Shown here: positions 1 to 7,878 of the stretch, in pieces | Layout: each line of letters starts with the position of its first letter | How positions within the stretch are numbered: the first letter of the stretch is position 1 | Source of the DNA: Azospirillum brasilense | Lineage (GTDB): Bacteria > Pseudomonadota > Alphaproteobacteria > Azospirillales > Azospirillaceae | DNA length: 64,000 nucleotides | Direction of reading: 5' to 3' | NCBI RefSeq assembly: GCF_008365405.1 | Contig: NZ_QOKV01000002.1 | Location: forward strand, 310,001-374,000 | Made by a program: the position numbers and the translations under genes | Notes under the pieces: model-generated | Told to the model about the DNA's origin: nothing | What the model saw: only the letters and a program-made list of their open reading frames with translations | Database searches by the model: none

Positions 1-267
1 CGCCACGGCGGCCCGGATGACCCCGGCCCCGATCTTCAACCGGCTGGCCCGCGTGGCCTCGGCAATGCGCGGCTCGTTCTGCGCCAGCCAGTGGGCCAGC
101 CCTTGCGCGGCCAGCGCGAACTCCCGCTCCAGCGCCGCCAGATCGCACAGAACGGCTCCCTCGGGCAAATGGAGCCGGCCGTTGGCCGAGGGGAGCGACA
201 GCGCCGCCGCGATAATCGCGGAGGCCAGTTCCTGCCCGGAAAAGGGCGTCATCATACAAGCGTTCAT
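1..267 (-). CDS. hypothetical protein, C-terminal part cut by window edge
   Basis: The reading frame runs leftward from ATG at 267 and is still open at base 1, giving at least 89 residues. A GGAGAG Shine-Dalgarno lies just upstream of the ATG. The visible protein begins MNACMMTPFSG, has a short hydrophobic Ala/Ile stretch (about residues 16-25) and then a charged helical region with EREFALAAQGLAHWL. I do not recognise a family. It lies 49 bp downstream of the 117-residue gene on the same strand and is probably cotranscribed with it. Function unknown. Confidence 0.6.
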   Translation of the reverse strand, partial: MNACMMTPFSGQELASAIIAAALSLPSANGRLHLPEGAVLCDLAALEREFALAAQGLAHWLAQNEPRIAEATRASRLKIGAGVIRAAVA

Positions 268-316
268 CGGTTCGCTCTCCAGCAGGACCCGGCGCCCAGT
301 TGGGGCACGGACAATG

Positions 317-670
317 TCAGGGCACGGACAATTGCGCGCGGGCCATGCCGCCATGCAGCGTGTCAAAGCAGACCACGCACTCCGGCGAGTCGGCGATGTA
401 GGCCAGAACATCCGCGTAAGGGCCATCGATGTGGATGAGTTCCGCCCCGCGATCCTCGGCCGGCCCCCGGCTGTGGGTGATCGTCAGCATGTCCATGCGC
501 GGGCCACGCCCGCCGGTGGTCGCCGCCAGCACCGTAGCCCGCTGCCGGTGATCAGACTGCCGGTGTTCGGGGCGCAGGGCGACCACGACGCCGGCGGGAG
601 CGGCATCGTCGACACCGCGGAGGGCGTTCGGGCGGCTTCCGGGACGGACGGCGGAAAGGGTCTTGACCAT
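317..670 (-). CDS. hypothetical protein (117 aa)
   Basis: This small leftward gene starts at ATG 670 behind a good TTGAGGTGA ribosome-binding site. The N-terminal half is rich in Arg, Ala and Gly and looks disordered. The C-terminal half (about residues 58-117) has regular structure, with LTITHSRGPAEDRGAELIHIDG and a late CVVCF pair of cysteines. No family was recognised. It is followed on the same strand by another unknown gene 49 bp away, so the two probably form a small operon read from the intergenic region at 671-949. Confidence 0.6.
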   Translation of the reverse strand: MVKTLSAVRPGSRPNALRGVDDAAPAGVVVALRPEHRQSDHRQRATVLAATTGGRGPRMDMLTITHSRGPAEDRGAELIHIDGPYADVLAYIADSPECVVCFDTLHGGMARAQLSVP

Positions 671-949
671 GGCTCACCTCAAGGGCTCGGGCTGGCGATA
701 CGGACGGACTGGCTTGGCGGAAGGGGCGGACAATCGCCCCGCCTCACTGTTGGTATACCGTATCCCAGAACAATCTTAGCTTCAAGGCCGATTTCGCGAA
801 ATTTTCATCCCGCTCCGCAGCAAGACATCCTTTGACCCCAGAGTCCGGGCGGCTTTTCCACAGGGAGGAAAAGCGCAGCCTCCGCGCTGGACAGGCGGGC
901 GCGGGCGTGCTCAGAGGATAGGGTCGGTCACTGTCACGGGAATCGGTCC

Positions 950-1639
950 ATGGACCCGGTCGCCACTTCCGTCATCCTCGTCCACGGCGCCTTCGCGGAC
1001 GGCTCCGCCTGGAGCCGCGTGATCCCCCTGCTCCAGACCCAGGGGCTGGAGGCGATCGCCGTGCAGAATCCGCTGACCTCGTTGGACGAGGATGTCGCCC
1101 ACGTCCAGCGCGCCATCGACCGCGCCAAGGGGCCGGTGGTGCTGGTCGGCCATTCCTGGGGCGGGGCGGTGATCACCCAGATCGGGAATCAGGACAAGGT
1201 GAAGGCGCTGGTCTATGTGGCGGCCTTCGCGCCGGGGATCGGGCAGTCGCCGAACGACACGCTGAAGCCCTTCCCGCCCTCGCCCGGCCTGTCCAGCGTG
1301 GCGATGGACCGCGCGGGCTATCTGCATTTGTCGGCGGAGAGTCTGGCGGCGAACTTCGCGCAGGATGTGCCGGCGGCGGAGGCGGCGCTGCTGGCCGCGA
1401 CGCAGGGGCCGGTCCATGCCGGCTGCTTCCGCACGCGGGTGACCGCCGCGGCGTGGGAGCACAAGCCGTCCTGGTACATCGTCGCCAGCGAAGACCGGAT
1501 GCTTCCCCCGGCCTTCCTGCGGGCGACCGCCGAGCGCATCGGCGCGCGGACGGTGGAGGTCGGGGCCAGCCACATCCCGCACGCCTCCCGGCCCGACGCG
1601 GTGGCGGCGGTGATCATCGAGGCGGCGGGCGCCCGCTGA
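950..1639 (+). CDS. alpha/beta fold hydrolase (esterase-like)
   Basis: A 229-residue single-domain alpha/beta hydrolase. The oxyanion segment ILVHGAFADGSAW is near residues 9-21, the nucleophile elbow GHSWGG gives Ser69, and the other likely triad members are Asp182 (in ASEDRMLPP) and His208 (in GASHIPHAS). This pattern is typical of the EstC/hydroxynitrile-lyase-like soluble esterase group often annotated only as alpha/beta hydrolase. There is no signal peptide, so it is probably cytoplasmic. The ribosome-binding site is weak (CACGGGAA). The gene stands alone and its substrate cannot be told from sequence. Confidence 0.88.
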   Translation: MDPVATSVILVHGAFADGSAWSRVIPLLQTQGLEAIAVQNPLTSLDEDVAHVQRAIDRAKGPVVLVGHSWGGAVITQIGNQDKVKALVYVAAFAPGIGQSPNDTLKPFPPSPGLSSVAMDRAGYLHLSAESLAANFAQDVPAAEAALLAATQGPVHAGCFRTRVTAAAWEHKPSWYIVASEDRMLPPAFLRATAERIGARTVEVGASHIPHASRPDAVAAVIIEAAGAR

Positions 1640-1661
1640 CAGGCACCCGACCGCTCCCAAT

Positions 1662-1699
1662 CACGATTTCAGGGGCACGATTTCAGGGGCACGGTTTCA
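1662..1699. repeat. 14-bp tandem repeat downstream of the hydrolase gene
   Basis: The unit CACGATTTCAGGGG occurs twice head to tail (1662-1675 and 1676-1689), followed by a third partial, one-base-changed copy CACGGTTTCA (1690-1699). It sits between the convergent hydrolase gene and the small cysteine-ended gene. It is probably a slipped-strand duplication; no function is evident. Confidence 0.7.
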
Positions 1700-1704
1700 C
1701 GGCA

Positions 1705-1899
1705 TCATCCGGCGGCGCAGCAGCAGGCGGGCTCCGGATCGGACTCGTCGTCGTTCGCGGCGACGCAACCATGCGCCGTGCCCAGCAGACGGTGGAGATA
1801 GTCGTTCCACAGCGACCCGCAGGCCGGGGCCGGCGGCGGAACGAACGGTGTCGGCGACAGATCCAGCGGAGGCGGTTCCGCGTGCCGGTCGAAGGTCAT
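1705..1899 (-). CDS. small protein with cysteine-rich C-terminus (64 aa)
   Basis: The start at 1899 is chosen because a strong TTTGGAGGAGA Shine-Dalgarno lies 6 bp upstream. A longer in-frame extension upstream has no such signal. The 64-residue product starts MTFDRHAEPPP, has a proline-rich N-terminal third, a central helix-like segment (GSLWNDYLHRLLGTAHG) and ends DPEPACCCAAG with three consecutive cysteines. Such an ending could bind metal or be lipid-modified, but this is speculation. No family recognised. Confidence 0.6.
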   Translation of the reverse strand: MTFDRHAEPPPLDLSPTPFVPPPAPACGSLWNDYLHRLLGTAHGCVAANDDESDPEPACCCAAG

Positions 1900-2167
1900 G
1901 GGCGTCTCCTCCAAAATGCCACCCGCCGACCGGCGGGCGTTGGCGCTTGCTGCGCTCTGATGCGCGCCACGATAGCGGAAGTCAGTGTCCTGCACAGCCT
2001 GTTCGAAAGCCACCCCACCTCTGGCATAGAAGCCGTCATAGAAGAGGGATCGGCTGGTCAGGCCCATCATTGGCACCCTTAGCTGTGCCGTGACGCCGAT
2101 CCCTTTCGTCTGTTGATGAGGCGCAAAGCTGCATCGACATGGACACCGATTAGGAGAGAGGCGCGTC

Positions 2168-2974
2168 ATGGCGAATCTTCAGAACATTCTCGGCACCCTT
2201 CTGGCCACCGGCATGGGAGGGCACAGCCGCAGGAGCCCGCAGGATCTGGGCTCGATCCTGAACCGGTCAGGGATGGGTGCCGGGCCGGCGATGCACGCCC
2301 GCGGCGGCATGGGCGTCGGCCCCATGGCCGGGCTGGGGGCGCTGGCCTACCTCGCCTACCGCGCCTATCAGGAGCGTCAGCAGAACATGCCTTCCTCCGG
2401 ACAAAATCCGGCCCGCTCCGGGCAGCCGGGGAGCAGCCCGTGGGGGGCGCCGCCGTCCGGCTCGGGCAACACGCCGGGCGGCATCCTCGGCGGCATTCTC
2501 GGCGGGGCCGGTGCTTCCGGCGGCGGATCGCTGGGCGAACGGCTATCCCAGGTCTTCCAGCAGCGCACCGCTCCCCCGCCGGACGCCGCCCCGTCGGGAT
2601 CGGGCGAAGGCGCCTTTCCCGAACTCGCCATGGAGGACCAGCACGCCCTGCTGCTGATCCGCGCCATGATCGCCGCCGCCAACGCCGACGGCGAGATTTC
2701 CGCGGCCGAGCGCCAGCGCGTCATGTCCGCCCTGGACGAGGCCGGCGGCGGCCCGGAGGAGCGGCAGATCGTGGAGCGGGAGTTGTCCCAGCCGCAATCG
2801 CTCGACTCGCTGGTCCGCTCCGTCACCGATCCGGACATGGCGGAGCAGGTCTATCTGGCCTCGCTGATGGCGGTGGACCGCGAGCATGAGGCGGAACGCG
2901 CCTATCTCAGCTACCTCGCCACCCGCCTGAAGATCGCCCCGCAACGGGCGGAGCAGCTCAACCAAGCGGCGTGA
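2168..2974 (+). CDS. DUF533 / TerB-like domain protein
   Basis: A 268-residue protein with a strong GGAGAGAGG ribosome-binding site. Residues 1-150 are Gly/Pro/Ser-rich low-complexity sequence with a short hydrophobic stretch (GLGALAYLAYRAY). The C-terminal 110 residues form an all-helical TerB-like domain containing LLIRAMIAAANADGEIS and the late LASLMAVDREHEAERAYL segment, as in the YebE/DUF533 family. The DGEIS and DREHEAE acidic turns are the usual metal-binding-like positions of TerB folds. Family function is unknown, although inner-membrane association and stress roles have been proposed. It ends just before a clear terminator. Confidence 0.85.
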   Translation: MANLQNILGTLLATGMGGHSRRSPQDLGSILNRSGMGAGPAMHARGGMGVGPMAGLGALAYLAYRAYQERQQNMPSSGQNPARSGQPGSSPWGAPPSGSGNTPGGILGGILGGAGASGGGSLGERLSQVFQQRTAPPPDAAPSGSGEGAFPELAMEDQHALLLIRAMIAAANADGEISAAERQRVMSALDEAGGGPEERQIVERELSQPQSLDSLVRSVTDPDMAEQVYLASLMAVDREHEAERAYLSYLATRLKIAPQRAEQLNQAA

Positions 2975-2987
2975 CGGTTCCAACGGC

Positions 2988-3023
2988 AAAGCCCCCTCCC
3001 GACACCTTGTGGGAGGGGGCTTT
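2988..3023 (+). terminator. rho-independent terminator after the DUF533 gene
   Basis: A perfect 13-bp stem, AAAGCCCCCTCCC paired with GGGAGGGGGCTTT around a 10-nt loop, begins 14 bp after the stop codon. It has flanking A and T bases for bidirectional use, although the T run is only three bases. Confidence 0.8.
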
Positions 3024-3101
3024 CCATTGAGCACTCTCTTGACCTCACGGCCACACTCGGCGCAGGGTCTTAGCCCACTCTCCGCCACCGGGGCCAACAC
3101 C

Positions 3102-3695
3102 ATGCTGCTGAATGACGCCGTCGACCGCGTGCTCCGCGATCTCGAGAGCTATGGGCGCGACAACGACGCGCGCGAGGGCGACCGCGCCCGCAAGATGCTG
3201 AATCTGGAGCGCGAGACGGCGGAGCTTCTTCACATCCTGGTGCGCAGCGGGCGCCGCCGCCGGGTGCTGGAGATCGGCACCTCCAACGGCGTCAGCACCC
3301 TGTGGCTCGCCGCAGCGTTGCAGGCCAGCGGCGCCACCGAGCCGCTGACCAGCATCGAGCGCGATCCGGGCAAGAGCGCCCAGGCCGCCACCAACCTGGA
3401 GCGCGCCGGGCTGGCCAGCCGCGTCACCCTGCTGGTCGGCGACGCGACGGAGACGGTGGCCGGGCTGGACGGCCCCTTCGACTGCGTGTTCTTCGATGCC
3501 GACCGTTGGAGCGCCCCGGAGCAGCTTCGCCTTCTGCTGCCGAGGCTGGAGCCGGATTGTCTGCTGCTGGCCGACAACGCCCTGTCCCACCCGCAGGAGA
3601 TCGCCGGCTACATCGCGGCGGTCGACGCCCTGCCCGGCTTCGGCTCCACCATCTTCCCGGTGGGCAAGGGGCTGCACGTCGCCTGCCGCCCCTGA
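3102..3695 (+). CDS. O-methyltransferase-like SAM-dependent methyltransferase
   Basis: A 197-residue Rossmann methyltransferase. Motif I is LEIGTSNG (about residues 56-63), followed by SIERDPG at the strand-2 acidic position, VGDATE and the motif FDCVFFDAD, which together resemble the class I catechol/caffeoyl-CoA O-methyltransferase family. ATG 3102 was chosen because the in-frame sequence upstream (3009-3101) overlaps the terminator of the preceding gene. The ribosome-binding site is weak. It converges on the fusion gene ending at 3708. The methyl acceptor is unknown. Confidence 0.8.
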   Translation: MLLNDAVDRVLRDLESYGRDNDAREGDRARKMLNLERETAELLHILVRSGRRRRVLEIGTSNGVSTLWLAAALQASGATEPLTSIERDPGKSAQAATNLERAGLASRVTLLVGDATETVAGLDGPFDCVFFDADRWSAPEQLRLLLPRLEPDCLLLADNALSHPQEIAGYIAAVDALPGFGSTIFPVGKGLHVACRP

Positions 3696-3707
3696 CCCCA
3701 CCGGTCT

Positions 3708-6700
3708 TCAGGCCGTCTCGCTCGCCAGCATTTCCGCGGCCAGCCGGCTGACGGCCGGGTAGTCGGTCTTGCCGGTGCCGAGCAGGGGGATCGTTTCCAC
3801 CCGCAGCACGTCGCGGGGAATGGCGATCTCCGGCGCCCCCTTGGCCTTGGCTGCCGCCGCCAGCGCATCGCGGGTCGGGCCGGTGCCGGCGGTGACCAGC
3901 ACGATCCGCTCGCCGCGCCGGGCGTCCGGCAGGGCGACGGCGGCGTGGGCAGCGTCCGGCGCGGCCTGGAGCGCCAACTCCTCGACCAGCCCCAGCGGGA
4001 CCATCTCGCCGGCCACCTTGGCGAAGCGCTTGACGCGCCCGACGATGCGGATGAAGCCGTCGGCGTCGATGTCCACGATGTCGCCGGTGTCGTGCCAGCC
4101 GTCCTCCGTCGGCTCGACCACGCCGGGGTTGTCGGCCCGCATGTAGCCCTTCATCACGTTCGGCCCGCGCACCCGCAGCCGCCCGCCGACCGGCACGCCG
4201 GGGACCGGAAGCAGCTCCGTCTCGATGCCGGGCAGGGCCTGCCCGACCGTGCCGGGGCGGAAGCGGGCCGGCGTGTTCACCGCGATCACCGGCGAGGTCT
4301 CGGTGGTGCCGTAGCCTTCCAGCAGATGCACGCGCAGCCGTTCCGTGTAGGTACGGCGCGTCTCCTCCTGCAGGCGCTCGGCCCCGGCGAAGACCAGCCG
4401 CAGCGAGCGGAAGTCGTAGGGGTCCGCCGCCCGCGCCCAGGCGTTCAGGAAGAAGTCCGTGCCGAACAGCACCGTGGCGTTGGTCTGGTAGACCAGCTCC
4501 GGAATCAGCCGGACGTGGCGCGGGTTGGGGTAGAGCACCGTCTTCACCCCGTTCAGGATCGGCAGCAGCATCCCGCCGAGCAGCCCGAAGGAGTGGAAGA
4601 CCGGCAGGCAGTTGAACACCACGTCCTGCCGCGTGAAGTCGACAACGGAGGCCACCTGCGCCATGTTGGCGAGCAGGTTGTCGTGGGTCAGCGCCACGCC
4701 CTTGGGCGGCCCCTCCGACCCCGAGGTGAAGAGGATCGCCGCCACGTCGTCCGGCTGGCCCTGCTCCGGCAGGAACCGCTCCGGCGCCACCGACGCGGCC
4801 AGGGCGCGCAGCTTGTCGCCGATGCCCAGCCCGCGCTTCACGTCCTCCAGATAGACGATGCTGTGGTCGGCGGCCAGCGCCTCGACCAGCGGGCCGAGCC
4901 GCCCCATCTCGACGAAGCGGGCCGAGGTGACGATGCGGCGCAGCCCGGCGGCGCGGCAGGCCGCCTTGATGGCCTCCGCCCCGGCGGTGAAGTTCAGCAT
5001 CGCCGCGGGCCGCCCATGGGCCGCCAGCCCGAAGAACACCGCCGCGGTCGGCGAGGCGGTCGGCAGCAGCACGCCCACCGCCTCCCCCGGTTCGGTGCCA
5101 CGGGCCAGGATGCGGCCCAGCACCAGGGAACGCGCGGTCAGGGCGCGGTAGGACAGAGTCGTGAAGTCGCCGTCCTGAACCGCCGCCTTGGACCAGCCGG
5201 TCTTCCGCCCGGCCTCCAGCAGGGCGAGCGCCAGCGTGTCGGGCCGCTGCCCGGCGGCGAAGACGGTTTCCGTCATGACGCGCGACAGCCAGGATTTCAG
5301 CGCCGCGCGCCGCTTCTTACCGGCCAGCCCGGTCACATCCGGGGTGGCGACCGGCGGCATGACCGTGATGGTGATGCGCGGGAACAGGCCAAGCCGCAGC
5401 CGCCCGTGCATCCGCGACAGCATGGAGCGCTGCGCGCCCTCGATGCAGACCGGCACGATGGGGCAGCCCGCCTTGTCGGCCAGCATGCCGGGACCGCCGT
5501 TGATCTTCATCAGCGAGCCGGTGACGGTGATCCGCCCCTCCGGGAAGATGCAGATCTTGTGGCCCTCGGCCAGGGTGCGGGCGAGCAGGCGCGTGCCCAT
5601 CGGCTTGGTCGGGTCGATGGTCACATGGTCGGCCAGCGCCAGGAAGGGCTTGGCCCAGGCCTGCTGCGCGATGACGCTGTCCACGGCGAAGCGCATCCCC
5701 GGCAGGAAGGCGGCAAGCAGAGCACCGTCCAGGAAGGACTGGTGATTCGGCGTGACCACCGCCGCGCCCTCCAGCCGCTCCAGATGCTCCGCGCCGCGCA
5801 GCTCGACCCGGAAGGCCAGCCGGAAGAAGGCGCGGGCCAGCGCCCGCCCCATGCCCACCGCGTCGATGGCGAGCGCCAGAACGACGGCGGCCAGCATGCT
5901 CGCCCCGCCCCAGGCGGCGACGGTCAACGGCGTCACGCCCAGCGCCAGCATGGCCGCCGCGATGCCCGAGCCGACCACCATGAACAGCGCGTTGACCACG
6001 TTGGCCGCCGCGATCACCCGGGCGCGGGCCGAGGCCGCCGCGCGGTGCTGGATCAGCGCGTAGAGCGGCACGGCGAAGGCGCCGCCCGCCGCGGCGATCA
6101 GGAACAGGTCGGCCAGCAGCGGCATCGCCCAGGGCTGGGCCAGCAGCGCCAGGGCCGACAGCGGCTTCGCCGACGGCGCATCGGGCGTCAGGAAGGGCAG
6201 CGCCGCCCCGGCCACCGCCGCGACGAGGCCCGCCAGGGCGGCGCGGCGCGCGTCGGCACGCGAGGGCACCCGGTGACCCAGCCCGGCATAGACGGAGCCG
6301 ATCGCCACGCCCACGGCGAAGACGGCCAGCAGCAGGGTCGCCCCCTCGCTGTCCGTTCCCAGCGTCTCCCGCGCGATGGCCGGGAACTGCGCCATGACGA
6401 CCGCACCGACACCCCAGAAGACGGAGATGCCGTAGATCGCCAGCATCGACACGCGGTCCTGCGCGGTGGCGCGCAGCACGCGCAGGGTGACCGACACCGG
6501 GTTCAGCCCGACGCGCACCGTCCGGTCGGCGTTGCCCGCCCGCGGGATCAGCAGCGATGCCGCCAGCCCGCCCAGCGCCGTCGCGCCGAGCAGCCCCGGA
6601 AGCGCCAGCGGATGGGCCAGCGCCAGCGACCCGCCGGCGATGGTGCCCAGCAGGATCGCCACGAAGGTCCCCGCCTCCACCAGACCGTTGCCGGCGGTCA

Positions 6701-7118
6701 GCTCCTCCGGTTTCAGCAAATCGGGGAGCAGGCCGTACTTGACCGGCCCAAAGACGGTGGAATGGGCGCCCATGCCGACCAGCGCGACGATCAGCACGCC
6801 GAGGTCGGCGCGCAGGATGCCCCAGGCGGCGATCGCCATCAGGCCGATCTCCGCCACCTTCACGGCGCGGGCGATCAGCGTGCGGTCGAACCGGTCGGCC
6901 AATTGGCCGGCGGTCGCCGAGAACAGCAGGAAGGGTATGGTGAAAGCCGCCGCGGCGAGGGTCGAGATCAGCGCGCCGTCGCCCGCCGTCCCCGCCATGC
7001 CGTAGACCGCCAGCACCGCGATGGCGCCGCGCAGCACATTGTCGCCGAAGGCGCCGAGGAACTGCGTCACGAACAGCGGCAGAAAGCGCCGCGTGGCGAG
7101 AAGGCCCAGTTCGCTCAT
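3708..7118 (-). CDS. aas: MFS transporter / PlsC acyltransferase / AMP-dependent acyl ligase fusion (LplT-Aas type)
   Basis: A 1136-residue three-module protein. Residues 1-430 are an MFS transporter resembling lysophospholipid transporter LplT. Residues about 440-625 are a PlsC/LPLAT acyltransferase with NHQSFLDG (458-465; the usual His-x4-Asp is NHQSFLD) and FPEGR (525-529). Residues about 640-1136 are an adenylate-forming acyl-ACP/acyl-CoA ligase with P-loop LFTSGSEGPPKG (796-807) and a GYGTTE motif. In enterobacteria LplT flips lysophospholipid and Aas re-acylates it; here both functions are on one inner-membrane polypeptide. ATG 7118 follows GGGAGCC and lies 3 bp after the tetR stop codon, so tetR and this gene form an operon. 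Confidence 0.9.
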   Translation of the reverse strand: MSELGLLATRRFLPLFVTQFLGAFGDNVLRGAIAVLAVYGMAGTAGDGALISTLAAAAFTIPFLLFSATAGQLADRFDRTLIARAVKVAEIGLMAIAAWGILRADLGVLIVALVGMGAHSTVFGPVKYGLLPDLLKPEELTAGNGLVEAGTFVAILLGTIAGGSLALAHPLALPGLLGATALGGLAASLLIPRAGNADRTVRVGLNPVSVTLRVLRATAQDRVSMLAIYGISVFWGVGAVVMAQFPAIARETLGTDSEGATLLLAVFAVGVAIGSVYAGLGHRVPSRADARRAALAGLVAAVAGAALPFLTPDAPSAKPLSALALLAQPWAMPLLADLFLIAAAGGAFAVPLYALIQHRAAASARARVIAAANVVNALFMVVGSGIAAAMLALGVTPLTVAAWGGASMLAAVVLALAIDAVGMGRALARAFFRLAFRVELRGAEHLERLEGAAVVTPNHQSFLDGALLAAFLPGMRFAVDSVIAQQAWAKPFLALADHVTIDPTKPMGTRLLARTLAEGHKICIFPEGRITVTGSLMKINGGPGMLADKAGCPIVPVCIEGAQRSMLSRMHGRLRLGLFPRITITVMPPVATPDVTGLAGKKRRAALKSWLSRVMTETVFAAGQRPDTLALALLEAGRKTGWSKAAVQDGDFTTLSYRALTARSLVLGRILARGTEPGEAVGVLLPTASPTAAVFFGLAAHGRPAAMLNFTAGAEAIKAACRAAGLRRIVTSARFVEMGRLGPLVEALAADHSIVYLEDVKRGLGIGDKLRALAASVAPERFLPEQGQPDDVAAILFTSGSEGPPKGVALTHDNLLANMAQVASVVDFTRQDVVFNCLPVFHSFGLLGGMLLPILNGVKTVLYPNPRHVRLIPELVYQTNATVLFGTDFFLNAWARAADPYDFRSLRLVFAGAERLQEETRRTYTERLRVHLLEGYGTTETSPVIAVNTPARFRPGTVGQALPGIETELLPVPGVPVGGRLRVRGPNVMKGYMRADNPGVVEPTEDGWHDTGDIVDIDADGFIRIVGRVKRFAKVAGEMVPLGLVEELALQAAPDAAHAAVALPDARRGERIVLVTAGTGPTRDALAAAAKAKGAPEIAIPRDVLRVETIPLLGTGKTDYPAVSRLAAEMLASETA

Positions 7119-7121
7119 GCT

Positions 7122-7703
7122 TCAGGCTCCCTTTCCGGTGGACAGGCCGCGCAGCAGCGCGTCGGCGACCGTGTCGGCCAGCGTGCCGAGCGGGGCCGTC
7201 TGCCGTCCGTAAACGTGCGACTGGATGTTGAGGACGATGGCGCCGATCACCGTGTGGGCCAGCGCCTCGCGGTCGGCGTCGACGATGCTCCCTTCCGCGA
7301 TGCCGTCGCCGACGATGGCGCAGACCACGTCCACCGGCGTCTCCAGCCCGTCTGGAACCAGCGGAAGCGCGTCGTGCTGCGACAGCAGGAGGAAGCGCGC
7401 GCGGTCCGGCGCCGCCTCGACCAGCCCGAAGGCCCAGGCGATGACGCGGCGCAGCCGCTGCGGCGCCGGGCCGCTCCCCGCCGCCTCGCGCAGGCTGTGC
7501 GACAAGGCGGTGTATTCGGCGGCGAACAGGGCGGCGGCAAGATCCTCCTTGCTCGCCCAATGGCGGTACAGCGCGCCCTCCGACACCCCGGCGGCGCGGG
7601 CGATGTCCTTGATGGTGGTCGCCTTCACCCCCTTCTGGGCGAACAGCGCGATGGCGGCATCCCGGACCTTGTTGCGTGCATCGACGCGGGCGTCTTTGGA
7701 CAT
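7122..7703 (-). CDS. TetR/AcrR family transcriptional repressor
   Basis: A 193-residue regulator. The N-terminal helix-turn-helix spans about residues 12-58, with TTIKDIARAAGVSEGALYRHW and the usual FAQKGVKAT lead-in. The C-terminal ligand-binding half is divergent. The start at 7703 is preferred over an upstream in-frame GTG/ATG because TetR homology begins a few residues after it and the upstream stretch contains the operator. It is the first gene of a two-gene operon with the phospholipid-repair fusion and probably controls it in response to a fatty acyl or membrane-active ligand. That ligand assignment is inference from context. Confidence 0.88.
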   Translation of the reverse strand: MSKDARVDARNKVRDAAIALFAQKGVKATTIKDIARAAGVSEGALYRHWASKEDLAAALFAAEYTALSHSLREAAGSGPAPQRLRRVIAWAFGLVEAAPDRARFLLLSQHDALPLVPDGLETPVDVVCAIVGDGIAEGSIVDADREALAHTVIGAIVLNIQSHVYGRQTAPLGTLADTVADALLRGLSTGKGA

Positions 7704-7731
7704 GGCGTTCCCGTTCGTGGCGTTCTTTATA

Positions 7732-7745
7732 AGTGAACGTTCACT
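7732..7745. promoter_or_regulatory. palindromic operator, probably for the adjacent TetR protein
   Basis: AGTGAACGTTCACT is a perfect 14-bp palindrome lying 29 bp upstream of the tetR start, in the divergent space between tetR and the M20 amidohydrolase gene. Its size and TGAACGTTCA core match known TetR/AcrR-type operators. It could regulate both directions. Assignment to this TetR is by position. Confidence 0.7.
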
Positions 7746-7878
7746 CACATCCTGCACGGAACCGGTCCGCGCTGCAAGGGTGATGTGACGGCACCGCATC
7801 GCCGTGCGCTTTGCACGACGGGTGGTTTTTTGGGCAAGATCATTCGCACACACTCATGAAACACAGGGAACCAGGGAC

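Noticed and set aside
17..835. Plus-strand open frame at the left edge
   Set aside because: It is antisense to two minus-strand genes that have good ribosome-binding sites; its own sequence is low-complexity.
1922..1937. CCCGCCG-AC-CGGCGGG short palindrome upstream of the DUF533 gene
   Set aside because: Too short a loop and no tract or context to call an operator or terminator in a GC-rich background.
3945..7736. Very long open frame on the plus strand antisense to the MFS/PlsC/ligase gene
   Set aside because: High GC content opens the opposite frame; its translation is His/Arg/Gln-rich low-complexity sequence with no domain, whereas the minus strand encodes clear domains.
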